Source: 62-47 sp051954235 (lineage in GTDB: Bacteria > Pseudomonadota > Alphaproteobacteria > Rhizobiales > Xanthobacteraceae). Taken from it: DNA of 64,000 nt. This document shows, piece after piece, positions 1 to 8,097 of this stretch (positions are counted from its first letter, which is position 1; each line of letters starts with the position of its first letter). Position numbers and translations under genes: made by a program. Where the stretch lies: contig JBQCHY010000057.1 of the NCBI GenBank assembly GCA_051954235.1, positions 62,001-126,000 of the forward strand, read 5' to 3'. The notes under the pieces were generated by a model. It was given only the letters and a program-made list of their open reading frames with translations. It did no database searches and had not been told where the DNA came from.

Positions 1-399
1 GCGGAACACCGGCGCGGCCCATTCGACCATGCGCCACGTCTTCGACATTTCGCCGGGACAGGTGTGCTCGCTCCTTGGGGAGCCGTTGATGATCAAGATG
101 CGCGGCGCTTCCGCCGGATCGTCATGGCGCGATTGAGCTTTCTGGATTCCATCCCGCGCTGCCAGCCAGTCCAGCGCGATCTCGTAGTAGGGGTCGGCAA
201 AGCCCGGCCCCGCTTCTCGCGTCAAAGGCGACTTACGCGAATGATGGTAGCCATCCCACGCCGCATCGATCACGCCTTGCAGGCTGTCGCTCAGATTCGA
301 AAACGCAGGATCGCGGAAGCGGTCGCGAAATCGCTGCTCGAATTCGTCCTTCGTCAACGTGACGGACGGCATTCCCTTGCGCACATCGACATCCGCCAT
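1..399 (-). CDS. Flavodoxin-like NAD(P)H-dependent oxidoreductase, N-terminal part (cut by window edge)
   Basis: The first 133 codons of a gene that runs off the left edge of the window. The start is the ATG whose first base is 399, preceded by a GGAG ribosome-binding site; the protein begins MADVDVRKGMPSV. About 100 residues in there is a beta-strand followed by a phosphate-binding loop (ILIINGSPRSEHT), the typical FMN-binding loop of the flavodoxin/NADPH-dependent FMN reductase fold, preceded by an unusually long N-terminal extension. It follows the molybdenum-hydroxylase large subunit by 15 bases and is probably co-transcribed, so it may take part in electron transfer or act on the same substrate. 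The fold is likely; the exact function cannot be given from the fragment. Confidence 0.75.
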   Translation of the reverse strand, partial: MADVDVRKGMPSVTLTKDEFEQRFRDRFRDPAFSNLSDSLQGVIDAAWDGYHHSRKSPLTREAGPGFADPYYEIALDWLAARDGIQKAQSRHDDPAEAPRILIINGSPRSEHTCPGEMSKTWRMVEWAAPVFR

Positions 400-414
400 C
401 GTTACTCCATAATC

Positions 415-2790
415 TCAGCTTGTTCGTGTCAGTTTGTCGAGCGTGATCGGAAGATCGCGCACGCGGACGCCCGTCGCGTGATAAACGGCATTGGCAATCG
501 CGGCGGCGACGCCGACGATGCCGATTTCGCCCAGTCCCTTGATCCCCATCGGGTTGACGAAGGCATCCTGCTCGTCGACGAAAATCACATCGATATCGTG
601 AACGTCGGCGTTCACCGGGACATGGTATTCGGCAATATTGGCATTCATCATCCGCCCCAGGCGCGGATCGATCAGCGTTTCCTCATGCAGCGCCATGCCG
701 AGTCCCCACACCATGCCGCCCATGATTTGGCTTCGGGCGGTCTTGAGGTTGAGAATGCGCCCGGCCGCAACTGCGCTGATAATGCGGGTCGCGCGGATCA
801 CGCCGATGTCCTCGTCGATTCTTACTTCCGCGAAGATTCCCGAATGGGTGTTGTGGGCGTGCGCCCCGTCTTTGGCGAAGGTCGTCTGCTCTTCGCGTTC
901 GATCCGGTCGACCGACGCCGCACGCATCACGTCGGTGATCGCGATGGCGTCCTGGCCGTTGGCGCGCGATGCGATCGCGCCGTCGGCGAGCATCACATCG
1001 TCATTGCTCAAGTCTCCGAATGGCGAGCCGGGGATGCGTTGCGCCAGTTTCAGAAGATCGTCGCGAACCGCCTTGCCGGTCGTGACGATCCCATTCGAAA
1101 CCGAAGCCGCCATCCACGAGCCGCCTTCCACCGGCGATTGCGGGAGCGTGGAATCGCCGAGCTTGATCGAGATCGCCTCAATCGGAATGCCGAGCACGTC
1201 GGCGGCCACCTGCGCCATGACGGTGTAGGTGCCGGTGCCGATATCGGCGGTGGCGCATGACACCTCGGCATGGCCGTTCGATGTGAGAGCGATGCGGACG
1301 GTGATCGGCATCTGCATGGCGTCCCACACGCCGGTCGCCATCCCCCAGCCGATTAATTCGTGACCGTCCCGCATCGAGCGGGGCGCGGGGTTGCGCCGAT
1401 CCCAGCCAAAGGCTTCCGCGCCCCGGCGGTAGCATTCGCGCAAATTTTTGCTGCTGTAGGGGAGGCCCTTGTTTTGATCGCGATCGGAATAGCATTTCAG
1501 CCGCAACTCGATCGGGTCCATCTTGAGCGCAACCGCCAGTTCATCCATCGCAGCTTCCAGCGCATAGACGCCGGTTGCGGCGCTCGGCGCCCGCATGTCG
1601 CAACTGGTGGGAAGATCGAGACGGGCGAGTTTGTGCGCGTAGCTGGCCGTTTCGCTTTTGTAGAGAAGGCCCGACCAGGTGGTTTCGTTGCGATGGAAGT
1701 CTTCATACCGGGATGTCGATGTCATCGCAACGTGAGTAATCGCATTCAGGCTGCCGTCCGCCTGCGCTCCAAGCCGGATGCGTTGGATCATCGCCGGCCG
1801 GTAGCCGACCGCATACATCTGCTGGCGCGTCAGCACGACGCGCACCGAGCGGCGAACCGCCCGGGCGGCCAGCACGGCAAGGACTGTCTGACACGCAGGG
1901 CGCAACGCCGACCCGAACGCGCCACCGACATAAGGTGACACGACGCGGATGTCATCGGGATCGCATTCGAACACCCGGCACAGGTAGCCATGAACGTTCT
2001 GCACGCCCTGGGTCTTGTCGTAGACCGTGAGCTTTCCATCGCTCCAGATGACGGTGGACCCGAATAGCTCCATCGGATTGTGGTGTTCGATCGGGACGAC
2101 ATAGTCGGCCAGGTGCTGGATATCCGAAGCCGCGAAGGCGCTCGCGGCATCGCCCCGCGGTTTCGCCGGCGCATCGAGCGGCACGGCCTTGTCCCACGCT
2201 TGAGCGAAGTCGGTCACCTGCGATTCTTCGTCATAGGTAACGTCAACAAGTGAAGCCGCGTAGGTGGCGGTTTCGAAATCCGTGGCTACCACCAGCGCGA
2301 CAGGCTGACCGCTGAAGTGAATGCGGTCGTCGTACAGCGGCCGGTACGGCGAGCCTTTCTCCGGCGCCACTTCGTCTTTGTAGGCTTTGTCGCTATCGGC
2401 CATCGGCGAACGATTTTTGTGCGTCAGCACAGCGATAACGCCTTCGATCTCCATCGCGCGCGTCGTGTCGATCTGTTTGATGCGGCCCTTTGCGATGGAA
2501 GAGGTCACGACGCTACCGTGGGCGAGGTCGGGTGCGCCGAATTCCGCCGCATAGCGCGCGACACCGGTGACCTTGTCGCGCCCGTCGATGCGGGATGTTG
2601 CCGTGCCGGTATAGTTGTTCATCGATGCACTCGCTTGTCTGATCGGCTTCAATGTCTCGGCAGTTGCGATCGTGGATGACGTTCCGTTCCCGAGGATGCC
2701 AAATGCGGCAGCGCCCTTGAGCAAGTCGCGGCGATCGATGCCTGCTTGATCGGACGTCCTTCTCCGCGGGCGTGGTGTGTCTTGGTTCAC
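415..2790 (-). CDS. Molybdopterin-binding large subunit of an aldehyde/xanthine oxidase-type hydroxylase (PaoC-like)
   Basis: 791-residue molybdenum-cofactor subunit of the xanthine dehydrogenase family, expected to hydroxylate an aldehyde or N-heterocycle. A twin-arginine-like segment (RRDLLKGAAAFGIL, residues 20-33) suggests export to the periplasm by the Tat system, although Tat signals are more usual on the partner iron-sulfur subunit. The first conserved domain starts with GRDKVTGVARYAAEF near residue 70, and the active-site glutamate sits in GLGEIG near residue 754. The start overlaps the stop of the FAD subunit by four bases, so the three subunits form one operon in the order 2Fe-2S, FAD, Mo. 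The family is secure; the substrate is unknown, and PaoABC-type aldehyde oxidase is the nearest architecture. Confidence 0.9.
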   Translation of the reverse strand: MNQDTPRPRRRTSDQAGIDRRDLLKGAAAFGILGNGTSSTIATAETLKPIRQASASMNNYTGTATSRIDGRDKVTGVARYAAEFGAPDLAHGSVVTSSIAKGRIKQIDTTRAMEIEGVIAVLTHKNRSPMADSDKAYKDEVAPEKGSPYRPLYDDRIHFSGQPVALVVATDFETATYAASLVDVTYDEESQVTDFAQAWDKAVPLDAPAKPRGDAASAFAASDIQHLADYVVPIEHHNPMELFGSTVIWSDGKLTVYDKTQGVQNVHGYLCRVFECDPDDIRVVSPYVGGAFGSALRPACQTVLAVLAARAVRRSVRVVLTRQQMYAVGYRPAMIQRIRLGAQADGSLNAITHVAMTSTSRYEDFHRNETTWSGLLYKSETASYAHKLARLDLPTSCDMRAPSAATGVYALEAAMDELAVALKMDPIELRLKCYSDRDQNKGLPYSSKNLRECYRRGAEAFGWDRRNPAPRSMRDGHELIGWGMATGVWDAMQMPITVRIALTSNGHAEVSCATADIGTGTYTVMAQVAADVLGIPIEAISIKLGDSTLPQSPVEGGSWMAASVSNGIVTTGKAVRDDLLKLAQRIPGSPFGDLSNDDVMLADGAIASRANGQDAIAITDVMRAASVDRIEREEQTTFAKDGAHAHNTHSGIFAEVRIDEDIGVIRATRIISAVAAGRILNLKTARSQIMGGMVWGLGMALHEETLIDPRLGRMMNANIAEYHVPVNADVHDIDVIFVDEQDAFVNPMGIKGLGEIGIVGVAAAIANAVYHATGVRVRDLPITLDKLTRTS

Positions 2791-3803
2791 GCGATTCTCT
2801 TGTCCGACTGCGATTGCGGCGTGCCTTGCGCGGCCTGATTCAGCGCGCGCATGATGGTGCGCCGAGCTAGATCGATCTTGAAATCGTTGTGGCCGTACCC
2901 TTTAGCGTCACGCAGGATGACCCGTGCGGCCTTGGCAAATGTGTCCCGCGCGGTGGGCTGACCGATTAGGGCCTCTTCGGCCTCCGGATTGCGCCAAGGC
3001 TTGTGGGCAACGCCGCCGAGCGCCAGTCGGGCCTGACGAATGGTGCCAGCGTCGATTTCGAGCGCCGCCGCGACGGAGACCAGCGCGAAGGCATAGGACA
3101 GCAGGTCGCGAATTTTCAGATAGGTGTAGTTGGTGCGGAAGCCGTGCGCGGGAAGTTCGACCGCCGTGACGATTTCATCGGTGCCGAGATTGGTGTCGCG
3201 CTCCGGCGTGTCGCCGGGCAGGCGATGGAAATCCGTCATCGGAATTGCGCGCGCGCCACGAGGGCCCGTGACATGAACAGTCGCATCAAGCGCGATCAGC
3301 GCGACGCACATGTCGGAGGGATGCGTGGCGATGCAGGCATCGCTGGTTCCCAGGATGGCGTTGATCCGATTGATGCCCCCGATGGCCGAGCATCCGGTGC
3401 CCGGCTTGCGCTTATTGCACGGGGTCGCAACGTCATAGAAATACAGGCAGCGCGTTCGTTGTAGCAAGTTGCCGCCCGTCGAGGCCATATTGCGCAACTG
3501 CGTCGAAGCGCCTGCGAGAATAGCGCTCGCCAGAAGAGGATAGCGATCCTTTACTTGGGGATGCCACGCGAGGTCCGAATTCGGCACCAGCGCGCCGATG
3601 CGAAGTCCGCCCTCAGGCGTTTCCTCCACCGCCCGCAACGGCAGATGTGAAATATCGATCAGTCGCGCCGGACGCTCGACATCGTACTTCATCAAGTCGA
3701 CGATGTTGGTGCCGCCGGCAATAAACCTGGCCGAACTATCGGCTGCGGATTGCCTCACGGCGTCGGCGACATCATGTGCCCGTGAATACTGGAAGTTGTT
3801 CAT
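2787..3803 (-). CDS. FAD-binding middle subunit of the molybdenum hydroxylase (PaoB-like)
   Basis: A 338-residue FAD subunit passing electrons between the 2Fe-2S subunit and FAD. Residues AGGTNIVDLMKYDVERP near the N-terminus and STGGNLLQRTRC further on are the two FAD-binding loops of this family. A cysteine-rich stretch around CNKRKPGTGCSAI matches the extra 4Fe-4S-binding insert of PaoB-type subunits rather than plain xanthine dehydrogenase. I chose the ATG at 3803, which overlaps the stop of the upstream subunit as ATGA, instead of a longer reading from 3857 that would overlap that gene heavily. It shares an operon with the genes on both sides. Confidence 0.9.
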   Translation of the reverse strand: MNNFQYSRAHDVADAVRQSAADSSARFIAGGTNIVDLMKYDVERPARLIDISHLPLRAVEETPEGGLRIGALVPNSDLAWHPQVKDRYPLLASAILAGASTQLRNMASTGGNLLQRTRCLYFYDVATPCNKRKPGTGCSAIGGINRINAILGTSDACIATHPSDMCVALIALDATVHVTGPRGARAIPMTDFHRLPGDTPERDTNLGTDEIVTAVELPAHGFRTNYTYLKIRDLLSYAFALVSVAAALEIDAGTIRQARLALGGVAHKPWRNPEAEEALIGQPTARDTFAKAARVILRDAKGYGHNDFKIDLARRTIMRALNQAAQGTPQSQSDKRIA

Positions 3804-4324
3804 GTCGCCTTCATTGCCTCCTCGATAGCCGCCACGACGTTGGGATAGGCGCCGCACCGGCAGATGTTGCCGCTCATCGTCTCGCGAATGTCATCGCGTG
3901 TTTGGGCCCTGCCTTCACGGATCAGGCCGACCGCCGAGCAGATCTGCCCCGACGTGCAATAGCCGCACTGAAAGGCGTCATGATCGATAAAGGCCTGCTG
4001 CACCGGATGAAGGTTTCCATCCCGGGCGAGCCCTTCCACCGTGGTGATTTCGGCGCCGTCGTGCATCACTACGAGCGTGAGGCAGGCATTGATCGGCCGT
4101 CCATTGAGCAGCACCGTGCAGGCACCGCATTGACCATGGTCGCAGCCCTTCTTGGTGCCTGTCAGATGCAGTCGGTCGCGCAAGGCATCCAGCAATGTCG
4201 TCCATGGGGCGATCTCAAGTTGCGTTCGCGCGCCGTTGATGAGCAGCGCGACGGAAACCTTTTGCATGGGCGATGTGGCCCGATTTGCCGCAGCCGATGT
4301 AGCAGGGGCACGTGCGTCTGCCAT
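3800..4324 (-). CDS. 2Fe-2S small subunit of the molybdenum hydroxylase (PaoA-like)
   Basis: A 174-residue protein with two 2Fe-2S clusters that carries electrons from the molybdenum centre. The plant-ferredoxin-like cluster is CDHGQCGAC plus a later cysteine in NACLT; the second, helical cluster is CGYCTSGQ and GNICRCGAYP. The start at 4324 (MADARAPATS) has GGAG seven bases upstream; the longer reading from 4351 has no such site. Unlike E. coli PaoA no twin-arginine signal is visible here, while the large subunit has one, so export, if it happens, would depend on that subunit. First gene of a four-gene operon reading leftward. Confidence 0.9.
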   Translation of the reverse strand: MADARAPATSAAANRATSPMQKVSVALLINGARTQLEIAPWTTLLDALRDRLHLTGTKKGCDHGQCGACTVLLNGRPINACLTLVVMHDGAEITTVEGLARDGNLHPVQQAFIDHDAFQCGYCTSGQICSAVGLIREGRAQTRDDIRETMSGNICRCGAYPNVVAAIEEAMKAT

Positions 4325-4445
4325 ATGCATTCTCCGCGGATCCAATGACATTCAATTCGGCGCGGTCCGGGACGTTCCTCCGTAGTGGCTCTGCAACCGC
4401 TCCGGTTTGCCGACGTTGATAAGGCGTGAACCTGAAAGGTGCGTC

Positions 4446-4805
4446 ATGGTCGAGGTGAAGGAACTTATTCGTCAGGCGAACGATCTGCGCGAGCAAGCAA
4501 CGCGGGAGGAGGATCCCAACATCCGCGATCGGTTGAACCGCATGGCGGATACTTATAGTCATATCGCTGAAATCGAGTCTGGTGCCGCACCGCCGTCGGT
4601 CCACGGGCTGATGGATGCGCTGACAAATCCCGATAACGGACCGTCCGCCGAGCGTTCGCCGCCGACCGCGATGCCGGAACCGCCTGGTGCGGATTCCATG
4701 AAGCAAACAAACGAGCCCTGGAAGCAGCCGGTCGAGAAGGAACAGGATCCCGGCCGGGTATCAACCGATGCGCTTGAGCGTTGGCAGAAGACTAGCACCC
4801 ATTAG
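4446..4805 (+). CDS. Small hypothetical protein with helical N-terminus
   Basis: A 119-residue protein that I do not recognise. The start at 4446 (MVEVKELIRQANDLREQAT) follows an AAGG ribosome-binding site at a suitable distance; the reading frame extends further upstream without support. The first 55 residues are charged and strongly helical, with an asparagine/arginine-rich pattern; the rest is rich in proline, glutamate and serine and probably unstructured. It stands alone, divergent from the molybdenum-hydroxylase operon and facing the lysine-rich DUF6496 gene. Its position at the edge of a stress-gene island suggests, but does not show, a stress-related role. Confidence 0.65.
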   Translation: MVEVKELIRQANDLREQATREEDPNIRDRLNRMADTYSHIAEIESGAAPPSVHGLMDALTNPDNGPSAERSPPTAMPEPPGADSMKQTNEPWKQPVEKEQDPGRVSTDALERWQKTSTH

Positions 4806-4828
4806 GTAGAGACCTCGCAGGTGTCAGA

Positions 4829-5098
4829 TCACGATTTTTTCTTCGAGGCCTTCTTCTTTGACGTCTTCTTCGAAGTCTTCTTCTTGGATGCCGCCTTCTT
4901 GGGCACCTTCTTTCCCTTCTTGCGCGCCTTTGACAGGCCGATAGCGACCGCCTGCTTGCGGCTCTTTACCTTGCCGCCCTTGCCGCCGGGTCCGCTTTTC
5001 GCGGTCCCCCTTTTGTAGCGACGAACCTCCTTCTTCACGTCGCTTCCCGAGCTTTTCGAGTAGCGGCGCTTGGCGGCCTTCTTCGCTTTCTTGGCCAT
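4829..5098 (-). CDS. Lysine-rich DUF6496-type protein, histone H1-like tail
   Basis: An 89-residue very basic protein starting MAKKAKKAAKRRYSKSSGSD. The first two thirds carry the DUF6496-like core (about VKKEVRRYKRGTAKSG to AVAIGLSKARKKG), and the last 25 residues are almost only lysine, alanine, serine and threonine, resembling a histone H1 or Hc1-like DNA-binding tail. The start at 5098 has GAGGAAT six bases upstream. A GGAAC-N17-GTTG element 34 bases upstream fits an EcfG-type stress promoter. Likely a nucleoid- or nucleic-acid-associated stress protein; this role is inference from composition. Confidence 0.75.
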   Translation of the reverse strand: MAKKAKKAAKRRYSKSSGSDVKKEVRRYKRGTAKSGPGGKGGKVKSRKQAVAIGLSKARKKGKKVPKKAASKKKTSKKTSKKKASKKKS

Positions 5099-5131
5099 CG
5101 GAATTCCTCGAGTCGTTTCCGTTGCCATTTG

Positions 5132-5157
5132 CAACTCGTGGCATGAACCAGAGTTCC
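5132..5157 (-). promoter_or_regulatory. Candidate EcfG (general stress) promoter of the DUF6496 gene
   Basis: On the minus strand GGAAC (5157-5153) is followed after exactly 17 bases by GTTG (5135-5132), 34 bases before the start codon at 5098. The same spacing and bases occur before the cysteine hydrolase and csbD genes. GGAAC with a GTT-containing -10 element is the known recognition pattern of alphaproteobacterial EcfG sigma factors. Confidence 0.6.
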
Positions 5158-5182
5158 AGCGCCACGGAACAGCGATATGTGG

Positions 5183-5785
5183 CTAGGGCGACCAAGCGTC
5201 CATCACTGCGCGAGCCTCGGCTAGCTCGATCTGGACGTGATAACGCTGCTCATAAAGCCGAAGGGAGGCGTCGTGTGCTTCATCCGACGAACTGCACAGA
5301 GCGTCCTTTACAATGATGATCCGGTAACCCAGATCGACCGCGCTCAAGGCCGTGGAAAGCACACAGACATCCGTTTCCGAGCCGGTGAGCATGAGCGTGT
5401 CGACATGTTTTTTCTGAAGGAAGGCATGGAGCGCGCCGGTCGCGAAGCCGGAGTAGACCGGCTTGTCGAAGACGTGGGCCGGCGGCACAAACCGCTCAAG
5501 CTGCGGCATGAGGTTGAGAAGCGACGTGTCTATCGCGCCGCGAGTCACATGTGGCCATCGGGCATAGTAGGCCCGCCACATTCCCGGGGCATCATCCGGA
5601 TGGCGTGGCGGGATGAAGCGTGTGAAAACGGTTCGTTCAGGCGTTCTTGCAACCAGCTTTTCGATTGTCGGCAGCACCCTCGACATCCAGGGCGTCGGCC
5701 ATGGACCTCGATCGCTGAACAGTCGCTGCATGTCGATACACAGATGGATGCTGTCAGGTCCGGGCGGCGCCTTGAGTGCGCCCAT
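5183..5785 (-). CDS. Cysteine hydrolase, isochorismatase family
   Basis: A 200-residue hydrolase of the isochorismatase-like fold, expected to cleave an amide or vinyl-ether bond of a small molecule in the cytoplasm. The catalytic triad is visible: aspartate in CIDMQRLF near residue 18, lysine in VFDKPVYSGF near residue 108, and the nucleophilic cysteine in GSETDVCVLST near residue 142. Length is normal for the family. It lies in the stress island and has its own GGAAC-N17-GTTG promoter element 33 bases upstream of the start. Nothing nearby indicates a substrate. Confidence 0.85.
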   Translation of the reverse strand: MGALKAPPGPDSIHLCIDMQRLFSDRGPWPTPWMSRVLPTIEKLVARTPERTVFTRFIPPRHPDDAPGMWRAYYARWPHVTRGAIDTSLLNLMPQLERFVPPAHVFDKPVYSGFATGALHAFLQKKHVDTLMLTGSETDVCVLSTALSAVDLGYRIIIVKDALCSSSDEAHDASLRLYEQRYHVQIELAEARAVMDAWSP

Positions 5786-5817
5786 CGCTTAACTCCACGC
5801 TAGGGACATTGTCAGTT

Positions 5818-5843
5818 CAACCTGAGATTCAATCGTAGGTTCC
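5818..5843 (-). promoter_or_regulatory. Candidate EcfG promoter of the cysteine hydrolase gene
   Basis: On the minus strand GGAAC (5843-5839) is followed after 17 bases by GTTG (5821-5818); read with 16 bases the -10 is GGTT. The element ends 33 bases before the ATG at 5785. Same arrangement as at 5132-5157 and 8809-8834. Confidence 0.6.
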
Positions 5844-6001
5844 CTACAAGGGGCCGAGCTCACCGCGCACACTGCGAAGGTTCCTGCGAGCGACGAGTGC
5901 GAAGAGGGCCCTCGCGGCTCTCCCAAGCGCTGCGAGACAGTCGCTCGGGGAACGATAGGCCGCGCCAAGATTTCTTCATTATGGGAAATCGGAGAGCCGT
6001 G

Positions 6002-6865
6002 ATGCTGCAAACCACCTATCCGAAGCCGCCTTATCCGGCTCAGCAGCAGTCGATACCGGGTCATACCGCAAACATGAATCCGGTCCCGGATCATGGAGAG
6101 GCGACTTACAAAGGTTCCGGCCGGCTTGCGGGAAAGCGCGCCGTCATTACGGGCGGCGATAGCGGCATCGGTCGCGCGGTCGCGATCGCCTATGCCAGGG
6201 AAGGCGCCGATGTCTTGATTGCCTATCTCGAGGAAGACGACGACGCGCGAGAAACCGCTCAATTGGTCGAGGAGGCAAAACGGAAAGTGGCGTTGGTCCG
6301 TGGCGATATCCAGCACTCGGATCACTGTAAAACAATTATTGAGCGGGCTGTGTCGGAACTGGGCGGAATCGATATTCTTGTCAACAACGCTGCGTATCAG
6401 GCGACATTCAAGGACATTCAAGATATCACCGATCAAGAGTGGGATTTGACGTTCCGCATTAACATCCACGCGATGTTCTATCTGACGAGAGCCGCCGTGC
6501 CGCATATGAAGCCAGGCTCGTCGATCATCAACACCGCCTCGATCAATTCCGACGATCCCAATCCGACGCTACTTCCTTATGCCACGACGAAGGGAGCGAT
6601 CCATAATTTTACAGCCGGACTGGCGCAATTGCTTGCGGAGAAGGGCATTCGGGTCAACGCGGTGGCACCGGGGCCGATCTGGACGCCGCTAATCCCATCG
6701 ACGATGCCGCCGAAAGCGGTGGAGAGTTTCGGCAAGAATACGCCGATCAAACGCGCGGGTCAGCCGGCGGAACTCGCAACGGCGTATGTGATGCTGGCCG
6801 ATCCGCTTTCCAGCTACGTTTCGGGGGCCACGGTCGCGGTGACCGGCGGTCGACCGTTCCTGTAA
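6002..6865 (+). CDS. SDR family oxidoreductase, YghA/general-stress-protein-39 type
   Basis: A 287-residue NAD(P)-dependent short-chain dehydrogenase. The cofactor-binding glycine motif is TGGDSGIGRAVA (about residue 50), followed by NNAA and the catalytic tyrosine-lysine pair YATTK. The N-terminal extension rich in proline and glutamine (YPKPPYPAQQQ) is typical of the stress-linked YghA-like branch. The ATG at 6002 was chosen because GGAG lies seven bases before it; upstream frame extensions have no such site. A perfect GGAAC (5949-5953) sits at the right distance, but the -10 position reads TTTC, so an EcfG promoter is only possible. Two small genes follow in the same direction. Confidence 0.85.
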   Translation: MLQTTYPKPPYPAQQQSIPGHTANMNPVPDHGEATYKGSGRLAGKRAVITGGDSGIGRAVAIAYAREGADVLIAYLEEDDDARETAQLVEEAKRKVALVRGDIQHSDHCKTIIERAVSELGGIDILVNNAAYQATFKDIQDITDQEWDLTFRINIHAMFYLTRAAVPHMKPGSSIINTASINSDDPNPTLLPYATTKGAIHNFTAGLAQLLAEKGIRVNAVAPGPIWTPLIPSTMPPKAVESFGKNTPIKRAGQPAELATAYVMLADPLSSYVSGATVAVTGGRPFL

Positions 6866-6878
6866 GGAGTACCGCACG

Positions 6879-7061
6879 ATGAGTGCAAGCCATAAGGGAA
6901 GCGGACAGTTGGGCGATACCAAGCCGCGCCTGAGCGAAGATGATATCCAAAGGGAAATGTTCGGCCCGCGAGGCGTTCCCGGTCAGCCGGACCCTGCGAG
7001 GATGGTGCCGCAGCAGGAGAAGAACACCCCGAAGCATATCGATCCCGGTCATACAAGCTAG
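6879..7061 (+). CDS. Small hydrophilic hypothetical protein
   Basis: A 60-residue protein without cysteine or membrane segment, rich in glycine, proline and charged residues and probably disordered. The start follows a good AAGGAG site ten bases upstream, only 13 bases after the SDR stop, so the two are likely co-transcribed. No known domain recognised. Comparable short proteins accompany stress genes in this bacterial group, which is context and not proof. Confidence 0.65.
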   Translation: MSASHKGSGQLGDTKPRLSEDDIQREMFGPRGVPGQPDPARMVPQQEKNTPKHIDPGHTS

Positions 7062-7091
7062 GCCGCGGAGAACATAAGAGAGGGAGAAGAG

Positions 7092-7307
7092 ATGGGTCTC
7101 GCCAGCTATGCGATCACTCCGGTCGACGGCAAGTGGAGCGTTCTCCACGACGGCGAAGTGGAGGGTGACTACGCCACCAAGGAGGCGGCGTTCGAGGCGG
7201 CTGTGGCTGCGGCGTCGCTTGCGATCCGCGAGGGCCACGAGGTGCATGTCAGCGCACCCGGTGTTACGCGGGGCAGCCCGACGACAACGACGACAACGAT
7301 GGGTTGA
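7092..7307 (+). CDS. Small DUF2188-like hypothetical protein
   Basis: A 71-residue protein with a short beta-rich start (YAITPVDGKWSVLHDGE) followed by an alanine-rich helix and a VHV strand, the pattern of small DUF2188-like proteins. The C-terminus ends in a run of threonines encoded by a short acg/aca repeat. GGGAGAAGAG lies just upstream of the ATG. It ends eight bases before the stop of a convergent membrane-protein gene. Function unknown. Confidence 0.6.
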   Translation: MGLASYAITPVDGKWSVLHDGEVEGDYATKEAAFEAAVAAASLAIREGHEVHVSAPGVTRGSPTTTTTTMG

Positions 7308-7314
7308 CGGTCTA

Positions 7315-7755
7315 TCAGGATCGCCGCTGCCAGCGCTTCAGCGCCCACCTGATACGCCATGCGCTGATGGCGATGAGAATCCAGGCGACGCTCGCGCCGA
7401 CGAATCCGACGGCCGCTCCATAAGGCGCCATCGCGAGAAACGCGGCGGCGAACCCTATCATAGCGATACTGCCCAGAACTACACCGGCGGCATCGAGCGC
7501 GGCGGCGTCGCGGCCACGGCGCACGCCTTTTGTGCCGACGTCTCGTTTGCGGCGGATTTCATGACGTTCAATCAGCGTCGCACTGGCGCAAAAGATGGCA
7601 GGCAACGCCAGGAGCAGGCCGCCGATCGATGCACCCCAGACGGAGCCGATAATCCCTGTGAGGACGGTGACAGCGCCGCCGAGTGCGAAGCGGATCAGGT
7701 ATTCGTACCAGCGGCTGTTGGACAGCGACGTGAGGGAGAGGTGAATTTGCACCAC
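7315..7755 (-). CDS. DUF3147-like small membrane protein (copy 2)
   Basis: A 146-residue inner-membrane protein with about four hydrophobic segments. The part YEYLIRFALGGAVTVLTGII followed by GLLLALPAIFCASATLIERHE has the DUF3147 pattern. It starts at a GTG immediately after the stop of a related shorter gene (7756-8097), so the two are translationally coupled paralogues and probably a heteromeric membrane pair. A basic cytoplasmic loop (RRKRDVGTKGVRRGRD) separates the halves. Role unknown; member of the stress island. Confidence 0.7.
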   Translation of the reverse strand: MVQIHLSLTSLSNSRWYEYLIRFALGGAVTVLTGIIGSVWGASIGGLLLALPAIFCASATLIERHEIRRKRDVGTKGVRRGRDAAALDAAGVVLGSIAMIGFAAAFLAMAPYGAAVGFVGASVAWILIAISAWRIRWALKRWQRRS

Positions 7756-8097
7756 CTATCCTCCGATCGCGCCGTACAAGCCAAAAGCAACGATGAACCA
7801 AACCGGCAGCGCGACAAGTGTCGCAGCGAGTGCGCCAGTCTGGAGGCGCATCAGCATTTGGCAAACGACCACGCTGTAGCAGGCCAGAGCAACGCCACCG
7901 AGCATCATTGAGTTTGCCTGAACACCGGCATACGCGGCGTCATGTTGAAACCAGGCGATGCCCAGGGTTGCGAGGGCGACGGAAGGAGCCGCTCCGAACA
8001 GTCCGGCGAAACTCTTGGGCCGGACGATGTCACCGATGATGGCGAACAGCGAGACCAGCAGGCCACCAGCGATGAAACGTATGACATACTCGGTCAC
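7756..8097 (-). CDS. DUF3147 family membrane protein (copy 1)
   Basis: A 113-residue membrane protein with four hydrophobic helices, beginning TEYVIRFIAGGLLVSLFAII. The start is a GTG at 8097 whose bases overlap the TGA stop of the upstream PAP2 phosphatase (GTGA), a coupling that excludes the longer frame reading through that gene. Followed directly by its paralogue. The conserved YVIRF..GG start and the hydrophobic pattern support DUF3147; no biochemical role is known to me. Confidence 0.75.
   Translation of the reverse strand: MTEYVIRFIAGGLLVSLFAIIGDIVRPKSFAGLFGAAPSVALATLGIAWFQHDAAYAGVQANSMMLGGVALACYSVVVCQMLMRLQTGALAATLVALPVWFIVAFGLYGAIGG

Noticed and set aside
64..1260. 398-codon plus-strand frame opposite the flavodoxin-like and molybdenum subunit genes
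   Set aside because: Antisense shadow; sequence biased to R, H, D and G with no recognisable domain.
4824..5195. Alternative minus-strand frame over the DUF6496 gene (glutamate/glycine-rich)
   Set aside because: It is a frame-shifted reading of the lysine-rich codons; the DUF6496 frame has the ribosome site and family pattern.
5949..5974. EcfG promoter before the YghA-like dehydrogenase
   Set aside because: GGAAC is perfect and well spaced but the -10 position reads TTTC instead of GTT; not listed as a feature.
7265..7307. Short ACG/ACA repeat as a tandem-repeat element
   Set aside because: Only a few codons long, coding for the threonine tail of a small protein; not evidence for a repeat family.
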